This document shows positions 1 to 9,388 of a stretch of DNA of 64,000 nt, in pieces (within the stretch, counting starts at the first letter, position 1; every line of letters starts with the position of its first letter). A model generated the notes under the pieces. It ran no database searches. It was not told the origin of the DNA and was given only the letters and a program-made list of their open reading frames with translations. A program made the translations under genes and the position numbers. This DNA is from Paenibacillus sp. yr247 (GTDB lineage Bacteria; Bacillota; Bacilli; Paenibacillales; NBRC-103111), in NCBI RefSeq assembly GCF_900103825.1, contig NZ_FNIF01000001.1:1-64000 (forward strand). Reading direction: 5' to 3'.

Positions 1-308
1 AGTATATTGTTCTTGATTATCCTTTTGCTTATTTGCACAATGAAATGCGTGAATATATTGATATGACTATTTATATTGACACTCCACTGGATATTGCTAT
101 GGCTAGACGAATTCTAAGAAATTACAAGGAGAATCCCATTGAAGATATACGTAATGATTTAACAAATTATTTAGTAAGAGGAAGAGCGGCTTATTTGGAA
201 ATGGAAAGGACAGTTAAACCAAATTCAGACATTGTTATTCAGGGGTATTTCAATCCATCCTTCATTGTGGAACGAATATTGGAGGAAGTAACTAATAGGT
301 TATCCTAA
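1..308 (+). CDS. P-loop (uridine/nucleoside) kinase-like protein, C-terminal part
   Basis: The reading frame is open from the window edge, so the N-terminus with the Walker A motif lies outside. The visible end contains DYPFAYLHNEM followed by IYIDTPLDIAMARRILR. This pattern (a strand ending in D-T-P-L, then an arginine-rich lid helix) is typical of small nucleoside or adenylate kinase-like P-loop proteins. About 100 residues are seen. The substrate cannot be told from this part; uridine kinase-like and generic AAA_33 proteins both fit. It ends well before a strong hairpin terminator. Confidence 0.6.
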   Translation, partial: YIVLDYPFAYLHNEMREYIDMTIYIDTPLDIAMARRILRNYKENPIEDIRNDLTNYLVRGRAAYLEMERTVKPNSDIVIQGYFNPSFIVERILEEVTNRLS

Positions 309-343
309 CTCAAGTGACAATAATAGAGAAGTTTCGTTCATGA

Positions 344-457
344 GCTGGTCGCGGTGACAACAAGCATCATGTGCTGCGGCATCCAGAAGGCATATTGGAT
401 TTTCTTTTAGATAGAATGGAAACAGTATCCCATTTAGTTATAAGAAATGATGAATAA
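344..457 (+). pseudogene. Unidentified gene remnant (C-terminal fragment)
   Basis: An open frame without a plausible start encodes a protein-like tail (HHVLRHPEGILDFLLDRMETV) and ends in TAA. A stop codon lies directly upstream in frame at 341. Composition looks coding rather than random, but the family is not recognised. It could be the 3' end of a deleted gene. Low confidence. Confidence 0.3.
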
Positions 458-505
458 AAGTGAGTCCTATCCTGGTTCAACTAACTCAGAATGATAGCGT
501 AATAA

Positions 506-554
506 AAAGACAGTCAAAGACTTTAAGAACTGAAGTCTTTGACTGTCTTTTTTT
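506..554 (+). terminator. Rho-independent terminator
   Basis: Long near-perfect stem: the arm around AAAGACAGTCAAAGACTT pairs with AAGTCTTTGACTGTCTTT across an 8-base loop, followed by a run of T. It closes the transcription unit of the first gene and the remnant. Confidence 0.85.
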
Positions 555-635
555 GAGCAAACGCTGGTGTTTCAGTTTCTGAATTATGGAAAAAATATAT
601 GAACGGGATATTACATCTCACTCGGAGGTGGAGGT

Positions 636-935
636 TTGACCTTACGGCTGATTAGTGCCATTATTTGCTGGTTTATCGCCTTCATTGTTCTTACATTAGG
701 CATAATTGTTGTTAAAAGTGAAAAACACAAACAAGATACTATTGCCGAAGAATTAAAATTACGTGATATTCAAGGTATTGCCGATTCATTTTTTGTATGG
801 ATAATCTATTTTGTCGTTAATTCAATTGGTGCGTTATTAAGAGCATTACCTTGGTGGTTAGTTAAAATTATTTATATTCTACTCGGTATCGGGTTTGTGT
901 ATTTAGGTATTAAGTGTATGGGCTGGTTGGATTAA
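636..935 (+). CDS. Small integral membrane protein, unknown function
   Basis: 99 residues, TTG start immediately after a purine-rich GGAGGTGGAGG site. Two or three hydrophobic segments are visible: an N-terminal one (roughly residues 3-26, IISAICWFIAFIVLTLG), one near residues 50-70 (FFVWIIYFVVNSIGALL) and a last one near 75-95 (LVKIIYILLGIGFVYLGI). A short charged loop with KSEKHKQD separates the first two. No catalytic motif is visible and no family is recognised. It stands alone between a terminator and a palindromic element. AT-rich codon use suggests it may be acquired. Confidence 0.6.
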   Translation: MTLRLISAIICWFIAFIVLTLGIIVVKSEKHKQDTIAEELKLRDIQGIADSFFVWIIYFVVNSIGALLRALPWWLVKIIYILLGIGFVYLGIKCMGWLD

Positions 936-961
936 TTAGAGAAAAACTATAGAGTGATAAA

Positions 962-1012
962 GTAACACAGGGCTGCCGAACGATTTGGTAGCCCTGTTAC
1001 GCTATGGGCAGA
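962..1012. repeat. Member of dispersed palindromic element family
   Basis: Imperfect hairpin: GTAACACAGGGCTGCC pairs with GGTAGCCCTGTTAC, followed by GCTATGGGCAG, a diverged form of the GCTAACGGGCAG end seen in other copies in this window. It lies between convergent genes and could serve as a terminator in both directions. A second, unrelated stem (GAGCAGAT / ATCTGCTC, about 1050-1078) follows. Confidence 0.6.
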
Positions 1013-1171
1013 TTTGCTTATTAAATACCTGGAGACTGTAAACGAAATAGGAGCAGATTGTCTAAGTGCATCTGCTCCTTATTACAACAACTAATTGTTA
1101 ATTTAACGAACTATCTCCCGGTTCTTTTGCCGTTAACAGAACCCGCCGGTCATCTTTCGAAATAGCGATTA

Positions 1172-2068
<897 letters not shown>

Positions 2069-2092
2069 TTATCTGTTACATTCATAACAGGC

Positions 2093-2399
2093 TCACTCCG
2101 TCGCCACGCGTTTCGAGAACATAAGGGTAAGCCCGAAGGAAACGGACGCCACGACGACCGCGCAGAGACTATAATCCAGCAAATCAACAATATCGACGAT
2201 CCAGCCACGGCAACTACTCTGATATCGGCGCCAACTGTAAATCCGAGCTGTACGAAAGTGCTGTTTATGCTGAGCATTATACCGGAGGCTATAGCAACGT
2301 AAGCCATGCTAGTGACGAGCGTGCGCGCTGCCAGTCCGATCCGCCAGAAAACCACCAAGTTTGGATCCAAGGGCAATCAAGGACAAGAAAATAAAGTCC
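2093..2399 (-). pseudogene. Decayed polytopic transporter (frameshifted fragment)
   Basis: Three adjoining hydrophobic stretches in different frames read as one protein. They are FIFLSLIALGSKLGGFLADRTG, then LAARTLVTSMAYVAIASGIM with SILLICWIIVSA, then VVVASVSFGLTLMFSKRVATE and a stop. At least two frameshifts are needed to join them and no N-terminal half exists upstream. The segments look like the last membrane helices of a transporter, but the family cannot be fixed. A 109-residue open frame covers the middle part and should not be taken as an intact gene. Confidence 0.5.
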
Positions 2400-2417
2400 T
2401 AGACTACCGCTATTTGA

Positions 2418-3629
2418 TTACCGAGTGTGCACTGTGTCTAATTCCATTTCCGCATGGGATCTTGTTCTCCATAAGATCAATAGCACTAAAATCACAATTG
2501 CAAGACAAATCCAATAAACATGACGAAACCCTGCAAACTGGGCAATGATACCGCCGCCCAAATTTCCCACTAACCTTCCTATAATGGACCCGTTGGAATA
2601 GATGGTTGTGGACAGCCCTGGTGAATTAGGCAGCAAATTCATGAAATAGCTTAGTCCATTGCCCAAGACAATCGCTATAAACGTTGCCTGCAGAAGCTGC
2701 GCTGCGATCAACTGCCAAGAATGGGTCGATACACTTAAGATGATGTAATAGATAACAGCGATAACGCAGGCGATCATCATCAGGGTATGGTTCGATATCT
2801 TTCTGCTCAGGGCACCGAGCACAAGCATAATGGGAATTTCCAGACCAGCGCAAACACTAACCACGAGTCCCACATCCGTATGCGTACCATGAAGCTCATT
2901 CACAATAAAGAGCGGTGTGTTGAACGAGTTAATGGTAATGACTGCAAACAGAAAAATAAAGGCGATAAACGGCTGCCAGATCTGCCTGTTTTTGAGCGAA
3001 GCGGTACCTGTACTCTTTCTCTTTCCGGTATTGCTTTCAACTGCTTTTTTTTGCAGAAACAGGAATACCAGAGATGCAATGGTAAGATAAATGGTGGATG
3101 TCCCCAGAAAGAGACCCTTGTAGCCCATCCATGTCAAAAACAATGTCCCGGCTAACGGTCCGACTAAAAATCCAAGGGAAAAGAGAGAGCGGAGTGTGGA
3201 CATGGCAAACGTCTTGTCATCGGGATTGCTTACATTTGCGGATTCCTGTGCATAGGCAAAGATTTGCGGCATGACAGGAGCCCCTAATCCACTAAAAAGA
3301 CTGACAACAATCAAAAGAATAAAGAAGTTATGAAACACTAAATACGATGCATATCCTAAAGCCGATGAAATTATGGCAAACATAATGATCCATTTTCGGT
3401 CCAGCTCGCGATCCGAACGATTAGCAATGAGCGAGTTCACCACCACGCCGCTTAATGAACTCACCGCCATGAAAACGCCAAAGGCTCCCGCATTCATTCC
3501 AATATCTTCTGTAAAATACAGGGATAAATACGGCATTGTGATCGAGATCCCGGTACCGAGCAGCAGCATACAAATGACGAATAAACTGTATCCTTTGATC
3601 GCAAATAGTTTTTTTAACCGTGTATACAG
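2418..3629 (-). CDS. MFS sugar efflux transporter (SET family)
   Basis: About 403 residues with some 12 hydrophobic helices. The MFS A-loop (NSLIANRSDRELDRKW, residues ~70-85) and the motif FSLGFLVGPLAGTLF resemble SetA/SetB-type sugar exporters. It would extrude sugars or related compounds by proton antiport. Start choice: the first ATG in the frame lies inside helix 1 and removes the usual charged lead. The frame stays open upstream with LKKLFAIKGYSLFVIC, typical of an MFS N-terminus. It reaches a CTG nine bases after a perfect AAGGAGG and just after an in-frame TAG. A CTG start is therefore proposed. No ATG, GTG or TTG lies between that stop and the first internal ATG. The gene sits between two aldo/keto reductases, suggesting carbonyl or sugar detoxification, which is inference. 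Confidence 0.8.
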   Translation of the reverse strand: MYTRLKKLFAIKGYSLFVICMLLLGTGISITMPYLSLYFTEDIGMNAGAFGVFMAVSSLSGVVVNSLIANRSDRELDRKWIIMFAIISSALGYASYLVFHNFFILLIVVSLFSGLGAPVMPQIFAYAQESANVSNPDDKTFAMSTLRSLFSLGFLVGPLAGTLFLTWMGYKGLFLGTSTIYLTIASLVFLFLQKKAVESNTGKRKSTGTASLKNRQIWQPFIAFIFLFAVITINSFNTPLFIVNELHGTHTDVGLVVSVCAGLEIPIMLVLGALSRKISNHTLMMIACVIAVIYYIILSVSTHSWQLIAAQLLQATFIAIVLGNGLSYFMNLLPNSPGLSTTIYSNGSIIGRLVGNLGGGIIAQFAGFRHVYWICLAIVILVLLILWRTRSHAEMELDTVHTR

Positions 3630-3743
3630 CTTCTAATCCTCCTTCGTTTCCGTAGTGGAATCCATGTATTACGATCAAAAGAAGCGTAATTTTTCACTTA
3701 CTTCTGCGATCAGCATAACAGATTTCACCGCCCGATTTTCTAT

Positions 3744-3779
3744 CAAGAACGCCCATGATAATGGATAAGGGCGTTCTTG
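3744..3779. terminator. Hairpin between aldo/keto reductase and MFS genes
   Basis: CAAGAACGCCC pairs with GGGCGTTCTTG around a 14-base loop. There is no long T-run on the minus strand, so it is a weak terminator or an RNA 3'-end stabiliser for the reductase transcript. Confidence 0.5.
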
Positions 3780-3791
3780 TCGTTTCTTATA

Positions 3792-4772
3792 TTAAACCGC
3801 ACCAACTACGGGATGGGGAACATACGGCTCCTCCAATGACGCAATTTCTTCAGGTGTTAACGTAATCGATAGAGCACCTACGGCTTCTTCGAGCTGAGAC
3901 ACTTTCGTAGCACCGATAATAGGAGCAGAGACAGGTTCTTTCTGAAGCAACCAAGCAAGTGCGATATGAATACGGGGAACGCCATGTTTTTCTGCGATTG
4001 CTGCAACACGCTCCACGACCAATCGATCCGTATTTGCTGTCGCATCGTATTTAATTTTTTGCATTTGATCGGTTTCGGAACGAAGCGTTGTTTCCGACCA
4101 ATCACGCGTCAGTCTTCCTGATGCAAGTGGGCTATACGGAATCACACCGATTTTTTCTACCTTGCAAAGCGGCAGCATCTCCCTCTCCTCTTCACGGTAG
4201 ATGAGGTTTAAATGATTCTGCATCGACACAAACTGGGTCCATCCATTTTTCTCGGCTACATGTAGAGCTTTCAGAAACTGCCATGCGTACATGGCAGAAG
4301 CACCAATATATTTTGCCTTACCAGCCTTCACAACATCATGCAACGCTTCCATCGTTTCTTCAATGGGCGTATTGTAATCCCAGCGGTGGATTTGATAAAG
4401 GTCAACATAATCGGTTCCCAGTCTCTTAAGGCTCTTATCAATCTCACTCATGATTGCCTTTCGGGAAAGCCCTGCACCATTTGGACCTTGATGCATACGT
4501 CCATGCACCTTAGTCGCGAGAACAATTTCATCCCGATTGGCATAATCCTTTAGAGCCCGTCCAATAATTTCCTCACTGGTTCCGTCTGCATACACATTCG
4601 CCGTATCGAAAAAATTGATACCTAATTCAATAGATTTTTTTATAATAGGACGACTGCGCTCCTCATCAAGTATCCATGGATGATGCCACCGCTCTGCTAC
4701 ACCAAAGCTCATACAGCCAAGACAAAGCCGGGATACATCCAAGCCGGTATTTCCAAGTTTCACATATTCCAT
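3792..4772 (-). CDS. Aldo/keto reductase (YajO/Tas-like)
   Basis: 326 residues, the normal length for the larger AKR subgroup. Signatures: LGNTGLDVSRLCLGCMSFG at the N-terminus, FFDTANVYADGTSEEIIGRAL with catalytic Asp/Tyr, ATKVHG lysine, YQIHRWDYNTPIEETMEAL histidine region, IPYSPLASGRLTRDW, and PIIGATKVSQLEEAVGAL for cofactor binding. It is likely a cytosolic NADPH-dependent reductase of aldehydes or sugar-like carbonyls. It is transcribed divergently from the AraC-type regulator at 4955, the usual arrangement for a regulator controlling its neighbour. Confidence 0.9.
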   Translation of the reverse strand: MEYVKLGNTGLDVSRLCLGCMSFGVAERWHHPWILDEERSRPIIKKSIELGINFFDTANVYADGTSEEIIGRALKDYANRDEIVLATKVHGRMHQGPNGAGLSRKAIMSEIDKSLKRLGTDYVDLYQIHRWDYNTPIEETMEALHDVVKAGKAKYIGASAMYAWQFLKALHVAEKNGWTQFVSMQNHLNLIYREEEREMLPLCKVEKIGVIPYSPLASGRLTRDWSETTLRSETDQMQKIKYDATANTDRLVVERVAAIAEKHGVPRIHIALAWLLQKEPVSAPIIGATKVSQLEEAVGALSITLTPEEIASLEEPYVPHPVVGAV

Positions 4773-4890
4773 TTGTCGATACGCTCCTTTGTTTCCTTTT
4801 GTTAATGGGGTATAACCTTATTATGCAACAGATGAAAAAGCGACCGTTATCCCATTCATGCCAAATGATTGCCTAATCCTCTCGCTACAC

Positions 4891-4919
4891 TTATGTAACT
4901 GACGAATATGGAATATAAT
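4891..4919 (+). promoter_or_regulatory. Sigma-A-type promoter of the AraC-family gene
   Basis: A TATAAT box lies 17 bases after TTATGT, a weak -35, and 35 bases before the AraC-type ATG. The weak -35 would fit an activated or autoregulated promoter. Confidence 0.5.
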
Positions 4920-4954
4920 CGAATTATAAGGAATGACGGAACAAGGAGGTTCTT

Positions 4955-5848
4955 ATGTCTGAAATAATAACTAAACAGCAGAATGAACTTGCCAAACTAA
5001 TTGAGAGGTATTCAGTACAGGACGGAGTTCACGCAACTGCCATTCCGACTTTATTTTTCATACGTCGATCTAAATTGACCGGACCAAGTTACGGAGTTTA
5101 CAAACCTTCCTTATGCATTGTGGTTAAAGGGGCGAAGGAGGTATGGCTGGCACAGGAGCGCTTCAAGTACGATCCTGCAGATTACCTTATTGCATCAGTT
5201 GACTTGCCGGTTACTGCCCAGGTCACTGAAGCTTCTTCTGACGTTCCGTATTTGGGTTTTAGACTTGAATTTACGGCGAGTGAAATCTTAGAGGTTTTAA
5301 GTGATTCTGACATTCGAATCACCTCGAAAGGAAATGTTGAGCGAGCTATGTTTGTCGGTAAGATGGAGTTACCTATAATGGATTCAATATTCAGATTAGC
5401 TTGTTTGCTAGACAATCCGAAAGACATTCCGTTCCTTGCACCTATTTACACAAAGGAAATTCTGTACAGGCTTCTTCAAGGACAGTATGGAGTTGCGCTG
5501 GCACAAATCGCAATGGAAGGAAGCGGCACCTATGGAATCAGGGATGCCATCGAACAAATTAGCAATAACTTTAAAAAGCCTTTGCGCATTGAAGAGCTTG
5601 CAGAAATAGCCAGCATGAGTATTTCTTCTTTTCACAGACACTTCAAAGAGGTAACTGCTATGAGCCCTATTCAGTTTCAAAAACAACTGCGATTGCAGGA
5701 AGCACGTCGCTTGTTATTAACTGAATCAGCAGATGCAGCTGATGTGGCATTTCGAGTAGGCTATGAAAGCCCCTCTCAATTCAGCCGCGAATATTCTCGC
5801 ATGTTTGGCTTCCCACCTAGACAAGATATAAAGCGCTTAAAAGCATAA
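4955..5848 (+). CDS. AraC-family regulator with AraC_N domain
   Basis: 297 residues, ATG preceded by AAGGAGG. The N-terminal two thirds (roughly 20-180) match the AraC_N type sensor (PTLFFIRRSKLTGP, YKPSLCIVVKGAKEV, YLIASVDLPVTAQV). The C-terminus (about 195-295) carries the two helix-turn-helix units of AraC proteins, with LRIEELAEIASMSISSFHRHF and VAFRVGYESPSQFSREYSRMF. Proteins of this exact layout are often encoded next to aldo/keto reductases or oxidoreductases and control them; here the divergent reductase is the obvious target. The inducer is unknown. Confidence 0.9.
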   Translation: MSEIITKQQNELAKLIERYSVQDGVHATAIPTLFFIRRSKLTGPSYGVYKPSLCIVVKGAKEVWLAQERFKYDPADYLIASVDLPVTAQVTEASSDVPYLGFRLEFTASEILEVLSDSDIRITSKGNVERAMFVGKMELPIMDSIFRLACLLDNPKDIPFLAPIYTKEILYRLLQGQYGVALAQIAMEGSGTYGIRDAIEQISNNFKKPLRIEELAEIASMSISSFHRHFKEVTAMSPIQFQKQLRLQEARRLLLTESADAADVAFRVGYESPSQFSREYSRMFGFPPRQDIKRLKA

Positions 5849-6108
5849 AAGGGTTTAAAATAAAAACGAAACCAGTTAAGAAAGATACTCTAAGCAAAGC
5901 TGAATTGAGTTCGGGGTTAAACTACCTTGAAAATCTCACATAGCAAAGAACTAAAAATGGCAATACGAAACTAGGCGCAGCTATGACGTTTTTTTCAACA
6001 TCTTGCTGTCGTTTTTCAAAATAATCAGTACCTAAATCTCGGTAATCTTCGTTGCGAGTTAAAAGATGACAGGCGATCTTCATGATGGCGTGTGCAATTA
6101 AAGAATGA
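5849..6108. other. Intergenic stretch without recognisable gene
   Basis: Nothing coding is supported here. A minus-strand open frame of 90 codons crosses it but has low protein-like character and overlaps a more plausible plus-strand remnant. Confidence 0.4.
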
Positions 6109-6348
6109 GTCAAAATTAACCAACGAGAGACAAAGCTAACGGAGAACGATAGCATTCGTGAAAGCATTTTAGATGCTATAGCTGATGATGGCACAATTGA
6201 AATTGTATTTCCTGATAACAGTAAAATTGAGGATTTAAAAAATGCAGAGGGAGAGCAGATTGAAGACTACTGGTTTATGCTTACGAAAAAGGGGCGTATA
6301 GAGCATCAGAGCATTGAGTTTGAACCTGGAGATGAAGATGAAAATTAA
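6109..6348 (+). pseudogene. Small acidic protein remnant without a start codon
   Basis: The frame is open from 6109 and encodes about 79 residues with a convincing acidic tail (FPDNSKIEDLKNAEGEQIED, then WFMLTKKGRIEHQSIEFEPG and an acidic end). There is no ATG, GTG or TTG at a useful place, and a TGA precedes the frame. Codons 10-16 are formed by CTAACGGAGAACGATAGC, the end motif of the palindromic element family, also present at 6361. The simplest reading is a gene whose 5' end was replaced by an element end. A rare ATT start is an alternative. The family is not recognised. Confidence 0.4.
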
Positions 6349-6360
6349 TTACTCGCTGAA

Positions 6361-6432
6361 CTAACGGAGAACGATAGCACAACGACAATAGGCTGCCGAC
6401 ATCATCGGCAGCCTGTTCGGCTAACGGGCAGG
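6361..6432. repeat. Palindromic intergenic element, complete copy
   Basis: The order is CTAACGGAGAACGATAGC, spacer, a hairpin (GGCTGCCGA / TCGGCAGCC), then GCTAACGGGCAG. The same order recurs at 36457-36528 and in degraded form elsewhere in the window. It sits at the 3' end of the AlkD-like gene and could end its transcript. Confidence 0.7.
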
Positions 6433-6528
6433 AAAAATTTTGGGCAATGATTTCTACTTGATCGGATTTTCCGGAAGAAGCCTGAATGGCTTGGCTGCCC
6501 AAATCGTTTCTTGTGGCGAAGCCATAGT

Positions 6529-7236
6529 TTAACACCTTACATGTTTGCGTTTGAAACCAAGTTGCCCTTTATCTACTCCCTTTTGAATATTTTCGGAAGC
6601 ATGTAGGAAACTACTTTTTTTCTTGTCCCGTTTGACTTCTACTGGGCCTACTGCCTTTGCGGTCTCGACCGCCTTATCATGGAGCGGCAAATAGGATACC
6701 CCCACTGTGTAAATAAAAGTATTCATAGCGTATTTAGTTCTTTCGGGAGAATCGTGAATCGTATTTCTCACAATTTCAAGCATATTGGCAATTTTGCTTT
6801 TGGAAAATTCACCGTCCGGGCGATTACCCAAAAGCCAGCAGTAACAACTCCAGCCCGCTGACATTCTCAGTTCTTCGCCGCTTGCGATCCATTTATCGGC
6901 AACTTCTTGAGCAATATCTGTTTCTGCCAAGGTTACTGCAACCACATAATCGGACAGCATATAAAAATAAGCCGCATCCATCCAACGCTCAAAATCCGCT
7001 TCAGTCATTGCATTTGGGTCTGCAATTATGCCGGCAAAGTACATTGCGTCGTAGTTCCCTGTGGTGTAAAGCTGCTCAGCCAAAGGTTGATTTATTTTAA
7101 TTTTCTTGGCGATGGGCTTCATATCGCCTGTAGCCACGCCAAAAAGCGGTTCGTGCGCGCCATTGGATGCGTATATTTTCTTGGTTCGTTCCTTGCCGAG
7201 AGCTTCAAGCTCCTGCATAACCATTTCTAAATTCAT
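6529..7236 (-). CDS. AlkD-like DNA alkylation repair protein
   Basis: 235 residues, the expected size for the AlkD/AlkC-like HEAT-repeat family. The start MNLEMVMQELEALGKERTKK and the following FGVATGDMKPIAKKI are characteristic, as are YFAGIIADPNAMTEADFERW and the C-terminal HASENIQKGVDKGQLGFKRK. In AlkD, such proteins remove positively charged alkylated bases using an alpha-helical solenoid. Members of this subgroup are often annotated only by homology, so enzyme activity is inferred. ATG with a GGAAG site. It is transcribed alone. Confidence 0.85.
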   Translation of the reverse strand: MNLEMVMQELEALGKERTKKIYASNGAHEPLFGVATGDMKPIAKKIKINQPLAEQLYTTGNYDAMYFAGIIADPNAMTEADFERWMDAAYFYMLSDYVVAVTLAETDIAQEVADKWIASGEELRMSAGWSCYCWLLGNRPDGEFSKSKIANMLEIVRNTIHDSPERTKYAMNTFIYTVGVSYLPLHDKAVETAKAVGPVEVKRDKKKSSFLHASENIQKGVDKGQLGFKRKHVRC

Positions 7237-7773
7237 TGTTTAACACTTCCTTCTAATTGGAGGTTTTCCCTTAAGGTTTATGCTATCTATTAAGACTATA
7301 TCAGATTTTGCAAGTTTTTTTAATTGCACTTCCATCTGAGCAGGAAGCAGAATCAGTCTACGGGCAGTTTCTCTAAAAATGAAGTGGAAAATACCGAATT
7401 TCAAAAGGGGAGTTGCAACAAACAAACGAATCTGGAAAATGAAAATTATTTTATTGGCTTGAATTTTGTTAGCTTCGTTAACGGGTTGCTTAAATGAGAA
7501 GAGAGCTGAATAGTTGATCGGTACAGAAACTGTCCATCACTCAACTACCGGGAAACGATAGTGGAGGATCTAGCATATTGGCAGAGCTCCTTTTGTGATT
7601 TGCGACCCTTAATAGGTATTTCTCCCGAAGTTTATAGGGACAGCTTAATGCCGTTTCCTATTTTTCGAGCGTGTAACGCGACATCTTGAGTCGGATCAAC
7701 ACCCCTAAATTTGTAATGCTGCATGTCATTGCTATGTGCGGCGCGTAAAAGGAAGAGGAGGTTATCTTGAAAC
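7237..7773. other. Long intergenic region with element remnants
   Basis: No gene is supported over more than 500 bases. Two pieces resemble ends of the palindromic family: GTTAACGGG near 7478 and ACCGGGAAACGATAG near 7546. Between them is a hairpin-like block (GTTGA..GGTACAG / CTGTCC..TCAAC, about 7515-7545). The remainder would hold the promoter of the following wall hydrolase gene, but no convincing -35/-10 pair was identified. Confidence 0.4.
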
Positions 7774-8412
7774 ATGAAGAAGAAACTACAAGCTCTTATC
7801 TGTGTCTGTTCCCTTGGTGTAATGGGGATGGCCGCACCGGTCGGTGCGCAATCGTTAGGACAGGGCACACAAAGTGACAAAGTACTGGATTTGCAAGAAC
7901 GATTAAGCGCACTCGGTTACTTTAACACAGGAATTACCGGGTATTACGGTAACCAGACTAAGAATGCGGTAAAGAAATTTCAAGCCAGCTATGGCTTGTC
8001 AGTTGATGGTGAAGCCGATTCCTTAACTCTGTCTAAACTAAAAAAAACGATTTCACCCAAACAGTCGGTGCTGGACGAATTGGCGCGAATCATTCATTCC
8101 GAAGCCCGAGGGGAGTCCTTTTTAGGACAAGTTGCCGTGGGGGCTGTTGTTCTTAATCGAGTTAAGTCCAAAGAATTTCCTGATTCCATCACAGAGGTTA
8201 TTCATCAGCCAGGTCAATTCTCAGCCATTGATGATGGCCAGTTTAACCTTAAACCAAATTTATCAGCCTACCGCGCGGCAAAGGCCGCTTTGAATGGTTT
8301 GGATCCAACAACAGGTGCGCTTTATTTTTACAATCCTGATATTTCCCAGGCATCTTGGAGCAAAAAAAGACCCGCCAAGATTACCATTGGTAATCACGTG
8401 TTTACCCTTTAA
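7774..8412 (+). CDS. SleB-like cell wall hydrolase with peptidoglycan-binding domain
   Basis: 212 residues. A signal peptide (residues 1-25, KKK followed by ALICVCSLGVMGMAAPVGAQ) directs export. Residues ~35-90 form a PG_binding_1 domain (VLDLQERLSALGYFNTGITG, NAVKKFQASYGLSVDG). Residues ~100-212 form a Hydrolase_2 (SleB/CwlJ) domain with LARIIHSEARGESFLGQVAV, where the Glu after SEARGE-like H-S-E is catalytic in relatives, and FSAIDDGQFN. SleB-type enzymes are lytic transglycosylases that degrade spore cortex; this shorter paralogue may act on cortex or vegetative wall. GAGGAGG lies 12 bases before the ATG. Transcription ends at the hairpin at 8430. Confidence 0.88.
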   Translation: MKKKLQALICVCSLGVMGMAAPVGAQSLGQGTQSDKVLDLQERLSALGYFNTGITGYYGNQTKNAVKKFQASYGLSVDGEADSLTLSKLKKTISPKQSVLDELARIIHSEARGESFLGQVAVGAVVLNRVKSKEFPDSITEVIHQPGQFSAIDDGQFNLKPNLSAYRAAKAALNGLDPTTGALYFYNPDISQASWSKKRPAKITIGNHVFTL

Positions 8413-8429
8413 AAGTAGATACAAGGACA

Positions 8430-8457
8430 AAAGTCGCGTATATCGCGGCTTTTTTTG
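8430..8457. terminator. Bidirectional terminator
   Basis: AGTCGCG pairs with CGCGGCT around TATAT, with a T7 run on the plus strand and a shorter T-run on the minus strand. It serves the wall hydrolase and probably the convergent DapA-like gene. Confidence 0.75.
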
Positions 8458-8521
8458 TTATGAATGACATTAAATATAATTCGTAGGCAATGACTGGAAA
8501 GTCAAGAAAAGGCTGAGTCGG

Positions 8522-9328
8522 TTATCTTGCAGCTCCCAGAGGTGAACGGCAACCTCCTGTTACCATTCCCAATTGGTTGTAATATTCTTTTATATTCACA
8601 ATGGTCTGACCTTGGGTGACCTGGGCAATCATCTGATCGATTGCTTCAACATTTATGGTTCTGCTCTCCAGAAGAGCATCAAAGGTTTGCTTGATTTCTT
8701 TAGGAAACACATTTCCGACCATACTGGACAAGCCATTACATCCACCTATTACAATATGGGATACTAGGTTTTCATCACCTGCTGCGAACCGAACAAACGA
8801 TTCAGGAAACACCGTGTCTCTATGACGATGAACGTCTCCTGCCTCCTTAAAACCCAAGATGTTTTTATGTCTTCTTATTAAATCATGCAAAGCCTCCAGA
8901 CTCAAATCAAAACCTGTTCGGGAAGGATTGTTGTAAAGAATCACATTCTTGGTTGTGTGTGTGAGCAACTCATCCACATACAAGATAGCTTGTTGCTGGG
9001 TCGGTTTAATGTAAGGAGGGAATCCGATCATTACTATATCAAAGACCGATCCTTCAAGTGCTTGGATTAATCTCACTCCGTCTCGGGTCCTAGTGGATGC
9101 AACGCCAAAAATCAATTCTAAATCCAGAAAATGCTTCTGATTGAAATAGTCTATGATTTGCAGTCGTTCCTCGATGCTCAATGAATGCTGTTCCCCTGTT
9201 GAACCTGAAACAAACAAAGAGTTGATTCCGTTTTCTTTCAAATAATTGACTATTGGCTCGAATCCCTCCAAATACAGGCTTTCATCTTCTCGAAACGGAG
9301 TAGGTAAGGCAATATGAAAATTTTTCAT
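8522..9328 (-). CDS. DapA-family aldolase (dihydrodipicolinate synthase-like)
   Basis: About 268 residues of the (beta/alpha)8 class I aldolase family. The Schiff-base lysine is in GFKEAG, the catalytic tyrosine in ILYNNPSRTG, and the substrate loop reads SGSTGEQHSLSIEER (canonical GTTGE is GSTGE here). The family includes DapA, N-acetylneuraminate lyase and sugar-acid aldolases. Because it is not in a lysine operon and lies beside a transporter gene, a catabolic or paralogous role is more likely than DapA itself. Start: the second methionine (MKNFHIALPTPF) was chosen. A TTG three codons earlier is too close to GGGAGG, whereas this ATG is rather far from it, so the choice is uncertain. Confidence 0.85.
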   Translation of the reverse strand: MKNFHIALPTPFREDESLYLEGFEPIVNYLKENGINSLFVSGSTGEQHSLSIEERLQIIDYFNQKHFLDLELIFGVASTRTRDGVRLIQALEGSVFDIVMIGFPPYIKPTQQQAILYVDELLTHTTKNVILYNNPSRTGFDLSLEALHDLIRRHKNILGFKEAGDVHRHRDTVFPESFVRFAAGDENLVSHIVIGGCNGLSSMVGNVFPKEIKQTFDALLESRTINVEAIDQMIAQVTQGQTIVNIKEYYNQLGMVTGGCRSPLGAAR

Positions 9329-9388
9329 GTAGATCAATATCCTCCCAGCCGAAAGTTAGCTTTGCGAAATCGGAGCAGACGTTGAAAA

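Noticed and set aside
2306..2548. Plus-strand frame across the transporter remnant
   Set aside because: The minus strand shows hydrophobic helices typical of transporters; the plus frame has none.
5922..6194. Minus-strand 90-codon frame
   Set aside because: No start signal, and it overlaps the more convincing acidic remnant on the plus strand.
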